DNA from: CAZZEX01 sp964653285
Lineage (GTDB): Bacteria; Chloroflexota; Anaerolineae; B4-G1
Assembly (NCBI GenBank): GCA_964653285.1
Contig: CAZZEX010000048.1
Span: 1 to 34,310, forward strand
Direction of reading: 5' to 3'
Length of the DNA: 34,310 nt
Both the position numbers and the translations under genes were made by a program. Below the pieces are notes generated by a model, which saw nothing but the letters and a program-made list of their open reading frames with translations, searched no databases and was not told where the DNA came from. The number at the start of each line of letters is the position of its first letter. The first letter of the stretch is position 1. Below are positions 1 to 7,460 of this stretch, piece after piece.

Positions 1-2
1 GG

Positions 3-176
3 GTAGGCATTTCACCATCACCAACAGACCTGCCCCAACTTATTGAGATGATACGCGAGTACTTGGTGCCAATCATCGTGGACCTGATCGAAGGCAACTC
101 TGTGCCGGACAGAGTGGTTCTCGAACACTTCGTGATTGATCGCTCCAACGTGGATGAGTGGTATCCTGAGGAGTAG
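3..176 (+). CDS. Sugar ABC transporter substrate-binding protein, C-terminal end (partial)
   Basis: The reading frame is open from the window edge to a TAG at 174-176, so only the last ~57 residues are present. The final ~38 residues closely match the end of the substrate-binding protein encoded at 5319-7376: both share VPIIVDLIEG, a VPD segment and DRSNVDE before a YP-E-E/K-E terminus. It is therefore a paralogous periplasmic or lipid-anchored sugar-binding protein of the RbsB/Peripla_BP type, and would feed the permease at 358 and ATPase at 1501. The residues before ~position 60 (VGISPSPTDL...) match the paralogue poorly, so the edge may sit in a diverged or damaged part. Function by homology is fairly secure; the specific sugar is not known. 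Confidence 0.75.
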   Translation, partial: VGISPSPTDLPQLIEMIREYLVPIIVDLIEGNSVPDRVVLEHFVIDRSNVDEWYPEE

Positions 177-221
177 GGTTGATAGCGCCGCTACGACAGG
201 TACGCTTAGCTACTCCTGGCA

Positions 222-258
222 GGTGGATGGGGGGCTCATCGTGATCCCCTCATCCACC
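222..258 (+). terminator. Strong hairpin between SBP and permease genes
   Basis: Bases 222-234 pair with 246-258 over 13 positions (12 Watson-Crick and one G-U), leaving an 11-base loop. There is no T-run after it, so it is not a textbook Rho-independent terminator. An intercistronic hairpin after the SBP gene is typical of ABC operons, where it limits read-through or protects the SBP mRNA so that binding protein exceeds transporter. The second importer has an equivalent hairpin in the same place (7394-7422). The role is inferred. Confidence 0.5.
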
Positions 259-357
259 CTGCTGACGCCACGGGTCGGAGGACGTCGGGGGCATATCAGA
301 CCTTTTCTGAATACTCCTGCATAGCACGTCGAATGTAGTTGTCAATGGGGATATGAT

Positions 358-1353
358 ATGAGCCAGACCCAGTCTGTACGAGATGTAAGCACACGTCGTA
401 TCATTCCAGGGCAAAAACTGCGCTTTCGCCTGCGCTCGTTCAATGCCCCCCTGCTTATCACACTTATCGCGATGGGCTTCTTCTTCTCGACACGCTCGCC
501 CTACTTCCTCAGCGTAAACAACCTCATGAACATCGGGCGAGCCGTTGCTATCCGCGGGGTAGTTGCTGCGGGCATGACGCTGGTAATGATCTCGGGCGGG
601 CTGGACCTGTCGATCGCTTCGGTCATGGCTGCGTCTGGAATGTTAGCCGCCACACTGATTAGGACGGGTCTCCCTATCGGGGTCGCAGTGCTTGCTTCTC
701 TTGCCCTGGGTGCTGCCCTTGGGGCATTTAATGGTCTCTTAATCACCAAGGTGCGGATCAACCCAATCATTGCGACGCTGGCCACGATGGCAGGCATTCG
801 CGGCCTGGGCTATGTCATCAGCGGCGGCAAGTCCATAGTCATACCTCTAGAAGTGTTCAGCTTCCTGGGGCGCGGTTACATACTGGGCATCCCGGCCCCG
901 CTGGTCTGGTGGATCCTGACTTGCACTCTGACTTACGTCACGTTGCGCTACACACTGCTTGGCCATTATGCCTATACTATTGGAGGTAGTGCAGATGCCT
1001 GCCGTGTGTCTGGTATCAGAGTGGATTTCTGGCGGATGTGGTTGTACATCATCGGTGGAACGTTCGCGGCTTTCGCCGGCCTCATGCTGACCTCACTGTC
1101 CGGCACTGCTATGCCGACCGCTGCCAGCGGAGCAGAGCTGGATATCCTTACCGCGATCATCCTGGGCGGGATCAGCCTATCCGGAGGAGAGGGCGGAGTC
1201 ACTGGCACAATACTGGGCATCTTGATTCTGGGAACCATGACCAACGGCATGACCTTGATGGACGTCAGGCCGTTCTGGCAGGTATTCCTGCGTGGCATCG
1301 TGCTGGTAATTGCCGTTACGGCGGATAGCCTGCGCACCGGCGGTTACCGGTAA
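358..1353 (+). CDS. Sugar ABC transporter permease, RbsC family
   Basis: This 331-residue membrane protein belongs to the branched-chain/ribose-type permease family (BPD_transp_2; RbsC, XylH, RhaP/Q). It forms the inner-membrane channel of a monosaccharide importer. Visible hallmarks are a basic N-terminus, about eight to ten hydrophobic segments starting near residue 30, the family motif ISGGLDLSI near residues 80-88, GxxNG near 120-125, and ILGGISLSGGEG near residues 263-276. It resembles the permeases at 7461 and 10628, and is closest in motif wording to the 10628 one. The ATG is preceded by AATGGGG at 344-350. It lies between the SBP tail and the ATPase at 1501, forming importer 1. Confidence 0.93.
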   Translation: MSQTQSVRDVSTRRIIPGQKLRFRLRSFNAPLLITLIAMGFFFSTRSPYFLSVNNLMNIGRAVAIRGVVAAGMTLVMISGGLDLSIASVMAASGMLAATLIRTGLPIGVAVLASLALGAALGAFNGLLITKVRINPIIATLATMAGIRGLGYVISGGKSIVIPLEVFSFLGRGYILGIPAPLVWWILTCTLTYVTLRYTLLGHYAYTIGGSADACRVSGIRVDFWRMWLYIIGGTFAAFAGLMLTSLSGTAMPTAASGAELDILTAIILGGISLSGGEGGVTGTILGILILGTMTNGMTLMDVRPFWQVFLRGIVLVIAVTADSLRTGGYR

Positions 1354-1381
1354 GGCGATCTGTTCAAAGGAGAGCTTGAGT

Positions 1382-1504
1382 GTGGAGTGCGTGGCTTTTG
1401 TCATGTGGGTCAAGGAGGGATACCAGGAAGAGTATATCCGCCGCCACCGCGAGATATGGTCGGAAGTACTGGCTGATACGTGTTGTTATGGAGGGGATAA
1501 ATGA
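1382..1504 (+). pseudogene. Truncated L-rhamnose mutarotase-like remnant
   Basis: A GTG at 1382, with AAAGGAGA seven bases upstream, opens a 40-codon frame. Its first ~30 residues match the start of the mutarotase domains at 16677-17327: hydrophobic strand, KEG, EEY-x3-H and an IW-E-VL segment. The Tyr and His at the expected catalytic spacing are kept. The family is normally ~104 residues, but here the match stops after ~31 residues and runs into TCCYGGDK. The frame ends in a TGA that overlaps the ATPase ATG (ATGA at 1501-1504). The simplest reading is a deletion that removed the 3' two-thirds of the gene while keeping its ribosome binding site and the stop/start coupling to the ATPase. It cannot fold as a full mutarotase. 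Confidence 0.75.
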
Positions 1505-2280
1505 ACCCATTTCCTGACACTACCTCCGAGATCAACGGCAAGCCCATTCTCGAAACGAAGGGCATTTGCAAGGCCTTCGGGCATGTCCAGGCGCTTGATC
1601 GCGTTGATATGCAGTTCTTTCCCGGCGAAGTCCTGGCGTTGGTGGGCGATAACGGCGCTGGAAAATCCACCCTGGTCAAAATCCTGTCCGGGGTCTACGA
1701 GGCCGATGCAGGCGAGGTCTACATTGACGGTGAGCGTGTGGACATCCGCGATCCGCTCGACGCGCAGAGATACGGCATCGCCACCGTGTACCAGGACTTA
1801 GCCCTGGTCGAAACGCGCGACGTGGCGACCAACGTCTATCTCGGTCAGGAGCCGAAGTGGATGGGGTTTTTTGTCAACTATGGGAAGATGCAAGCCGATG
1901 CTATAGCCGTGTTAAGTGCTCTGAATATTGATATTCCGTCGGTGAAGGTCTATGCCCGTGACCTGTCAGGCGGTCAGCGGCAGGCAGTCGCCGTCGCTCG
2001 TGCTCTGGCACGCGGCAAGTCCATCTTCCTGCTGGACGAACCCACTGCGGCCTTAGGGATTGAGCAGAGTGCTACGCTCAACGATCTGATCATGGATCTG
2101 AAGGCACAGCGAAAGACGATACTCGTAATCACTCATAACCTGGAACATGTCTTCCAGATAGCCGATCGGCTGGTTGTATTGCGGCGTGGTAAGCGTGTCG
2201 GTGGACGTAAGAAGGAAGACACGTCCCGTGAAGAGATCATTGGGCTGATCACGGGCGCTATCCGTGGCGATGCTAATTAG
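1501..2280 (+). CDS. Sugar ABC transporter ATP-binding protein, single-domain
   Basis: A 259-residue ABC ATPase that energises importer 1. Walker A is GDNGAGKST (residues 49-57), the Q-loop Gln is near 98, the signature LSGGQ is at 155-159, Walker B with the catalytic Glu (FLLDEP) is at 176-181, and the H-loop His is at 212. It has one nucleotide-binding domain, unlike the ~500-residue double-domain RbsA/XylG proteins, and so resembles the FrcA type that works as a homodimer. The ATG overlaps the stop of the mutarotase remnant by four bases, and a GGAGGGG run lies just upstream. It is highly similar to the protein at 9777. Confidence 0.95.
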   Translation: MNPFPDTTSEINGKPILETKGICKAFGHVQALDRVDMQFFPGEVLALVGDNGAGKSTLVKILSGVYEADAGEVYIDGERVDIRDPLDAQRYGIATVYQDLALVETRDVATNVYLGQEPKWMGFFVNYGKMQADAIAVLSALNIDIPSVKVYARDLSGGQRQAVAVARALARGKSIFLLDEPTAALGIEQSATLNDLIMDLKAQRKTILVITHNLEHVFQIADRLVVLRRGKRVGGRKKEDTSREEIIGLITGAIRGDAN

Positions 2281-2318
2281 CATGCCCGGGCGAAGCTGGA
2301 GATAGAAAGGAGCACAAA

Positions 2319-3734
2319 ATGAACGCGCAACTCAAGAACAACGAACTCAAAATCGGGTATATGCCCCTTGCTCACGACATCTATTGGAAGTTCTTTCCTG
2401 AGTTTGAACAGCCTACTGCAGAGTTAGGCAACACGTTGCGAGAGTTCCTCTCACAATTTGGCACCATTTACGAGACGGATGAACTCATCGACTGTGTTCC
2501 ACGGGCCCAGGACGCGCGCAGGCTTTTCCAGGCTGAGGACGTTGACGCCATCATTATGGCGACCTGTACCTATTCCACGCCTGATGACGTCATACTCGAC
2601 CTGAAGCGCTTCCCTCGCCCCATCATCGTGTGGAACACGCAGGCATCAGCCGTCATTCCTCCTGACATGGGCTTTGACCAGTGGATGCTTGAGCATGGTG
2701 TCACCGGTGTACCCGGTATTACCAATTTACTTGAACGGGCAAACATGCCATATTTCCTGATAACCGGACATTACACTCAGCCGTTCGTGGCGAAATCCTT
2801 CGATACCATACTTAAGGCTGTTGCTGCCTTCAAACGTATCTGGGGATCACGGCTCGGCATGATCGGGCACCTGTATCCGGGCATGCTGGATTTTGGATAC
2901 GACCCCACGTCGATGTACACCACATTCGGTGCTGATACGGCGCCCATATCCGAGAGGACTATGGTGGCAGCCTTTGAAGAGGCCGATGAACACGACATCG
3001 CGGAGTTAAGGGTGCGGCTGGAGAAGCTTTACAGCAAGGCCGACGATCTTCCGGATGAGGAGTTCGACCGCTCCTTGCAAATAGCGGTTGCCCTGAAGCG
3101 AGTCGTAGAGGAAAACGATTTGGATGCCGTCACAATGTATTGTCAATCATTGTGGCAGCGTCCGGAAATCGGTGTTGTACCCTGTCTTGGTATGTCTTTG
3201 CTCATGCAGGAGGGAACGTTCTTTGCGTGCGAAGGCGACGTTCCCACGGCGCTGTCAGGCATGATCTTGCAGAGCCTCTCGGGGGCAGCCTTGTTCACGG
3301 AGATTTGGTGCAACGACCTTGCAAACGACCAGTTCCTGATGGGGCACAGCGGTATTATGAACCTCCGCCTGTTCGAAGACAGGCCACAGGACATCGCTGT
3401 GGTCCGTCATCCCTGGTGGGAGGGTTGTCGCGGCCGGGGTGCCTGCCTGGAGGTGATAACCATGCCCCCCGGTGAAGGGACGATGCTCAATCTCACCCCG
3501 GGCAAAGACAACAGGTGGCGGATGATCGTCACAAAAGTGGAGGTTCTTGAGAAGCACCCCGTACCGCTCGGCGTTCCTAACTTCTTTGTCAAACTCGAGA
3601 AGCCAATCGGGAAGTACCTGCAAGACCTGACGGCACTGGGGGCTGCGCATCACTTCGCCATGGCCTATGGCGATTGGACCGAGCATCTACAGGCCCTCGC
3701 CAAGATACTCCAGATCGAATATTCGTACGTTTAG
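2319..3734 (+). CDS. L-fucose/L-arabinose isomerase-like protein
   Basis: A 471-residue protein of the fucose/arabinose isomerase superfamily, whose members interconvert aldoses and ketoses with a divalent metal. The N-terminal two-thirds looks like the Rossmann-type domains, including an AEDVDAIIM strand near 72-80. The C-terminal part has the expected candidate metal/active-site residues: CEGD at 304-307, GHSG at 342-345 and paired His at 444-445 before AMAYGD. Length fits the family. The ATG has GAAAGGAG at a good distance. It follows the ATPase of importer 1 by 38 bp, so it probably acts on the imported sugar. The substrate cannot be read from sequence; a 6-deoxy- or pentose sugar is the family expectation. 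Confidence 0.8.
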   Translation: MNAQLKNNELKIGYMPLAHDIYWKFFPEFEQPTAELGNTLREFLSQFGTIYETDELIDCVPRAQDARRLFQAEDVDAIIMATCTYSTPDDVILDLKRFPRPIIVWNTQASAVIPPDMGFDQWMLEHGVTGVPGITNLLERANMPYFLITGHYTQPFVAKSFDTILKAVAAFKRIWGSRLGMIGHLYPGMLDFGYDPTSMYTTFGADTAPISERTMVAAFEEADEHDIAELRVRLEKLYSKADDLPDEEFDRSLQIAVALKRVVEENDLDAVTMYCQSLWQRPEIGVVPCLGMSLLMQEGTFFACEGDVPTALSGMILQSLSGAALFTEIWCNDLANDQFLMGHSGIMNLRLFEDRPQDIAVVRHPWWEGCRGRGACLEVITMPPGEGTMLNLTPGKDNRWRMIVTKVEVLEKHPVPLGVPNFFVKLEKPIGKYLQDLTALGAAHHFAMAYGDWTEHLQALAKILQIEYSYV

Positions 3735-3740
3735 GGTGCC

Positions 3741-3790
3741 CCCCCTCAGGTCAACTGCCCAGCCTGACCGGGGGTAGGCAGTTTCTTTCC
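3741..3790 (+). terminator. Probable transcription terminator after the isomerase gene
   Basis: Two mutually exclusive hairpins can form. In one, CCCCC and GGTCA (3741-3745, 3749-3753) pair with TGACC and GGGGG (3765-3774). In the other, AACTGCC (3753-3759) pairs with GGCAGTT (3777-3783), directly followed by the T-rich TTTCTTTCC. The second has Rho-independent form, though its loop is 17 bases. The pair could also act as an attenuator-like switch. It marks the end of the importer-1/isomerase unit. Confidence 0.5.
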
Positions 3791-3848
3791 TGCTGCACGT
3801 CACGCGGTGAATGTCACCAGTGACTAGCAGAACAAGAAGGAGGGCGCT

Positions 3849-4964
3849 GTGGGTGAACTGAGTTGTAAGGAAAGACTCATCCGGACTCTGAAGGGCGAGG
3901 AGATCGACCGGATCGCTACCTTCGATATCCTCCATAACATTGATCTGATCGAGCACCTGGCCGGGGAAAGAGTCACTTCGAAGAACGCCGAAGACTTGCT
4001 GTGCAGAGCGGCGAACCAGGTGTTGGACCTGATCAGGCATTTCGCAGTCCCTGACAATCTTGAATCAAGGATTGTGAGAGACGAAAGTGGTTTCACATAC
4101 AAATATGAGTGGTGGACGGGGCACCTGATAGAACGGCCACGATTTGATTCATCAAGAGACATAGAGTACTCCGTAAAAAGAGATATTGAAGCGATATATG
4201 AGTGCATAGACAAAGACAAGATATGTTATATTGCGCGTCAGCATGTCAGGCTATTTGATGAGAACTTCGAAACTTTCGAAGAAGTGAAATCGGAGTTTAG
4301 AAGAATCACGGAGAAATTGGACGGGACTGTCATGCTTCCCCCAGAGGACGTGTGCGCGGTAGCCGTAGCAACAGAGAGATATGATGAGACGGGATGGTGG
4401 TATCTGTGGCATGATTACCCAGAAACGGCCCGCAGTTACCTGGACGCATTAACTGATTATCAGCTTGCCTTCATTGACGCCTTCGCCGATTCAAGCCTTT
4501 GCCCATTTACGCAGATAAGCGTTGCGGTAGGAACAACCACTGGGTTATTGTATTCTCCTGATTTCCAGAGACGAGAGGTTGTTCCGAGAGAGAAGAAGAA
4601 AGTGGATCTATGGAAGAAACATGGATATTACGTCATGGCCTTTTTGGATGGATACAAGTGGCCGATTATCGATGATTTCATTAGTATTGGCGTGGATGAG
4701 ATTCACCCATGCGAACCTTATTGTGGGGTGGATGTTAAAACCTTTCGGGAAAGATATCCCGAAATGGTCATTGGTCAGCCAATAGATTGTATGAATCTGC
4801 TGCCGTTTGGGTCCGAATCAGAAGTCAGGGACGCAGTAATAAGAGCCATAGAAGATGCCGGTGGAAGAAAGATTATCATAGGCTCTACATCTGAGATCCA
4901 TCCAGCAGTGAACGTGAGGAATGCTGTGGCAATGTATGAAACTGCAAGGAACTACTCACTATAA
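3849..4964 (+). CDS. URO-D-fold protein (MtaA/uroporphyrinogen decarboxylase superfamily), atypical
   Basis: A 371-residue protein starting with the usual signature of this superfamily (KERLIRTLKGEEIDRIATFD, residues 7-26) and ending with its C-terminal pattern (a GxxxEV segment near 321-326, GGR--IIGSTSEIHP near 338-352, then NVRNAV). The family includes heme-pathway decarboxylases and zinc-dependent corrinoid methyltransferases (MtaA, MtbA, CmuA). The zinc motif H-x-C is absent: the aligned site reads LDG (266-268), so methyl transfer of the MtaA type would need other ligands. Two Cys in HPCEPYC (286-292) are the only Cys near the site. The GTG start has AGGAGG upstream. The gene is visibly AT-richer than its neighbours (for example 4141-4260), suggesting separate acquisition. 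Specific function unknown. Confidence 0.75.
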   Translation: MGELSCKERLIRTLKGEEIDRIATFDILHNIDLIEHLAGERVTSKNAEDLLCRAANQVLDLIRHFAVPDNLESRIVRDESGFTYKYEWWTGHLIERPRFDSSRDIEYSVKRDIEAIYECIDKDKICYIARQHVRLFDENFETFEEVKSEFRRITEKLDGTVMLPPEDVCAVAVATERYDETGWWYLWHDYPETARSYLDALTDYQLAFIDAFADSSLCPFTQISVAVGTTTGLLYSPDFQRREVVPREKKKVDLWKKHGYYVMAFLDGYKWPIIDDFISIGVDEIHPCEPYCGVDVKTFRERYPEMVIGQPIDCMNLLPFGSESEVRDAVIRAIEDAGGRKIIIGSTSEIHPAVNVRNAVAMYETARNYSL

Positions 4965-5318
4965 GTGATATTCTTGATGTCGAGAGCCGTTCGTGATTGG
5001 TACGCGGTCGCATTGGATCGGAGAGCGGCCGGGGGATTGTCGGGGAGTTTGACAAAGCCAAGCCGCGGCTTGAGGTATCGAGGCTATCCGCCGGGAATAC
5101 TGTGACAAACTCATCGGAAGTCCAAGCTGTTTCTCACTCGTGAAAAGCCGCTTCGGGATTTCCTGAGAAGTTCTGCTGAAAGGAGGTGAAGACTATCTGG
5201 CAGATTGGGTAACAGCAGCAACCCAGGGGGATACAACGTCGCCAGCATCGCGGCCCCCCGGCAGTATGTGGTTCTTTGGATACACCACATGTAAATATAA
5301 AAGCAGAGGAGGAGTCGA
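4965..5318 (+). other. 354-bp gap upstream of the tandem SBP gene
   Basis: There is no convincing gene here. The gap holds the candidate promoter/operator at 5049-5072 (listed separately), an unusually complete Shine-Dalgarno match AAAGGAGGTGA at 5179-5189 with no clear gene behind it, and the normal ribosome binding site of the SBP (AGAGGAGGAG just before 5319). The orphan Shine-Dalgarno could serve a leader peptide from a non-ATG start (for example CTG at 5197 or TTG at 5205), but nothing supports that beyond the sequence itself. Confidence 0.5.
5049..5072 (+). promoter_or_regulatory. Candidate promoter -35 with a 14-bp palindromic operator
   Basis: TTGACA at 5049-5054 is a perfect -35 hexamer. 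Just downstream, CAAGCCGCGGCTTG at 5059-5072 is a perfect 14-base palindrome, lying where the spacer between -35 and -10 would be. That position is typical of a repressor operator. No good -10 hexamer is visible at 16-18 bases, so the promoter call is weak. It lies ~250 bp upstream of the importer-2 SBP and could control importer 2 and the genes after it. Confidence 0.35.
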
Positions 5319-7376
5319 ATGTTTGCACAAAAGTCTGGCTACAGAGCGCTGTTGGCTCTCGTAGCGATTGCGTTGGTAGCGGCTTCTGTACTCGGCGGGT
5401 GTGCCCCCAAGCCGACTGAGGCACCACCGCCGACTGAACCACCACCGCCGACTGAGGCGCCACCGCCGACTGAACCACCCGCTACTGAGGAAGCGGCGCC
5501 TGCCGAATATAAGCCTGTCGTGCGGCCGGCGAAGGAGCGATACCTGATCGGCTACATTGAGGGCATGGGTGCGATCGAGTTCTCGGCGCGCATGTTGACC
5601 GGTATGAAGGAAGTCGCCGAGGAGATGGGTATTGACCTGCTCGTCTGCGACTCCAAGTACGAGGCCGAGGCGGCCATAAACTGCGCTCAGTTGATGGCCG
5701 ACCGGGGTGTGGACGGAGTCGTCAATTCCAACTGGTACGCGCCATCCGCCGACGCTATGAGCGAGATCCTCACCGACGCCGGCATCCCCCACGTCGCGTC
5801 CGATGTCGAGCACCCCAACTCGGTGTTCTTTGGCGTGGACAACTGCGATACAGGCCGTATGTCGGGCACATACCTCGCGGAATACGCGCTGAACGTGTGG
5901 AAAGCCCCGCCGGAGGAAATCTGGGTGGTCATGGGTGAGAACCCCGACGTGGGTAAGGAACCGATGAAGCGCATCTCGTGCTCGGAGGACACCATCCGGG
6001 AACTCATCCCCGACATTCCCGAGGACCACTTCGTGCGCATCCTCAACGGCAGCTTCACCGAAGAGATGTTCGAGAACATGACCACCTGGCTGACGGCGCA
6101 CCCGGACGTCAAATACATCCTGACTGCCACAATCAACGACCAGGGTGGTGTCGGCGCGGCGGCAGCCTGCGAGGCGGCGGGCCGTGTGGAGAACTGCGCC
6201 GTCGTGGGCCAGGATGGTATCCAGATGTCCTACGCGGAGTTCGAGAAGCCGGAAAGCGAGTCGGCGTTCAGGGGCAGCGTGGGGCACTTCCCCGAGCTGT
6301 ATGGCCGGCAGTTGCTGCCCATGATCGTGGACCTGATCGAAGGCAACCCGGTCCCCGACTACGTGCGCACCTTCATTGACATCATTGACCGCTCGAACCT
6401 GGACACGTACCCGCTGGGAGGCCTCCCGCCGGGCTGGGGAGAGGAAGAGGCCGCATACGTGCCTGAGATCCGCCCGGCCGAGCAGCGCTGGCAAATCGGC
6501 TACGGCAACGGCATGGCCGAGCTTGACTTCTCGGCCCGGGTCACCCAGAACATCTACGACGTCGCTGAGCAGATGGGCGTAGACATCGCCATCGAGTGCG
6601 ACAACGCCTTCGACCAGGAAAAGACCCTCGCCTGCGCTGACCTGCTGGTTGGCACCGGGGTGGATGGGATCATCTTCGCCAACTGGCATGCTCCCATTGC
6701 GGAGACTGTGGGGCAGAAGTGGATTGACGCGGGCATTCCGGCGGTGACGTACGACGGGATACACCCTGGCGCGGTGGACTTCGGCGCCAGCAACTACAAC
6801 GCGGGCTACAAGGCTGGCGAGTGGTTGGGCAACTACGCCGTGGAGCAAGGCTGGGGGACGGACGCCTATCTGGTGCTCGGCACGGACCCGGAGGTGGGCG
6901 AGGAGCCGATGAAGCGCATCTGGGGATGCAAGGATGGTCTGCTCTCGGTGCTCGACTTGCCCGAGGATCAGATCATAGAACTCCTCATCCCTACTCCGAG
7001 CATGTTCGAGGAGGCCTTCAACACCATGACTGACTGGCTGACGGCCCACCCGGACGTGCCTTATGTCTTGGGCTGCACCATCAACGACCAGCGCGGAACC
7101 GGCATGTCGACCGCCCTTGAGGCCGCCGGCTGGGTGGAGACGGGCGCGATCGTGGGACAAGGGTGTGACGCACCCGCGCTCGCGGAGTTGCAGGACCGCG
7201 CAGAAGAGGACTCGGCTTTCAAAGGGTCGGTCGCTTACTTCCCGGAGAAGTATGGCGAGTACATGGTGCCGATCATCGTGGACCTGATCGAAGGCAAGCC
7301 TGTGCCAGACACGGTGCGCCTCGACCACCTGGTGGTTGATCGCTCCAACGTGGACGAATTCTATCCGAAAGAGTAG
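5319..7376 (+). CDS. Sugar-binding lipoprotein with two tandem binding domains
   Basis: A 685-residue extracytoplasmic protein. The N-terminus is a lipoprotein signal with lipobox LGGC (Cys28), followed by a repetitive PTEAPP/PTEPPP linker (about 31-65) that spaces it from the membrane. Two complete Peripla_BP-type domains follow, at about 70-368 and 383-685. They align throughout: (R)PAxxR--IGY start, SAR motif, MG(I/V)D, TGVDG/RGVDG, SNW/ANWxAP, DAGIP, GxxPDVGKEPMKRI, WLTAHPDV, TINDQ, VGQ, and VDLIEGxPVPD with DRSN at the end. Normal SBPs of this family have one such domain and ~330-370 residues. It would deliver sugar to the permeases at 7461 and 10628. The ATG has AGGAGGAG upstream. The two sites may differ in specificity or favour cooperative docking. 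Confidence 0.93.
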   Translation: MFAQKSGYRALLALVAIALVAASVLGGCAPKPTEAPPPTEPPPPTEAPPPTEPPATEEAAPAEYKPVVRPAKERYLIGYIEGMGAIEFSARMLTGMKEVAEEMGIDLLVCDSKYEAEAAINCAQLMADRGVDGVVNSNWYAPSADAMSEILTDAGIPHVASDVEHPNSVFFGVDNCDTGRMSGTYLAEYALNVWKAPPEEIWVVMGENPDVGKEPMKRISCSEDTIRELIPDIPEDHFVRILNGSFTEEMFENMTTWLTAHPDVKYILTATINDQGGVGAAAACEAAGRVENCAVVGQDGIQMSYAEFEKPESESAFRGSVGHFPELYGRQLLPMIVDLIEGNPVPDYVRTFIDIIDRSNLDTYPLGGLPPGWGEEEAAYVPEIRPAEQRWQIGYGNGMAELDFSARVTQNIYDVAEQMGVDIAIECDNAFDQEKTLACADLLVGTGVDGIIFANWHAPIAETVGQKWIDAGIPAVTYDGIHPGAVDFGASNYNAGYKAGEWLGNYAVEQGWGTDAYLVLGTDPEVGEEPMKRIWGCKDGLLSVLDLPEDQIIELLIPTPSMFEEAFNTMTDWLTAHPDVPYVLGCTINDQRGTGMSTALEAAGWVETGAIVGQGCDAPALAELQDRAEEDSAFKGSVAYFPEKYGEYMVPIIVDLIEGKPVPDTVRLDHLVVDRSNVDEFYPKE
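5412..5483 (+). repeat. Four 18-bp tandem repeats encoding the lipoprotein linker
   Basis: Four direct 18-base units start at 5412, 5430, 5448 and 5466, each beginning CCGACTGA. They alternate between GGC and ACC variants and encode alternating PTEAPP and PTEPPP blocks. Such repeats can change copy number by slippage, altering the reach of the binding domains from the membrane without shifting the frame. Confidence 0.85.
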
Positions 7377-7393
7377 CACTCGCTTGCCGCAAC

Positions 7394-7422
7394 GAGTAGG
7401 GGCGGGAGCCCCGCCCCTACTC
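7394..7422 (+). terminator. 13-bp perfect hairpin with T-rich tail after the SBP gene
   Basis: GAGTAGGGGCGGG (7394-7406) is perfectly complementary to 7410-7422, with a three-base loop, and is followed by TTCTTCCCTT. It lies 17 bp after the SBP stop and 38 bp before the permease, where partial termination would give more SBP than permease. Its core, GTAGGGGCG with the inverse CGCCCCTAC, recurs at 19912-19942, so it may instead belong to a dispersed hairpin repeat family. Confidence 0.65.
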
Positions 7423-7460
7423 TTCTTCCCTTATCCTTTGCCTCAGGAGGGCTAGCACTC

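Noticed and set aside
5185..5211. GTG-initiated eight-codon mini-frame inside the orphan Shine-Dalgarno
   Set aside because: The start codon lies within the Shine-Dalgarno itself, and it has no ribosome binding site of its own.
5193..7379. A 728-codon open frame on the - strand opposite the tandem SBP
   Set aside because: It is the antisense shadow of a clear lipoprotein gene in GC-rich DNA; its translation is low-complexity and His/Val/Arg-rich with no recognisable motif.
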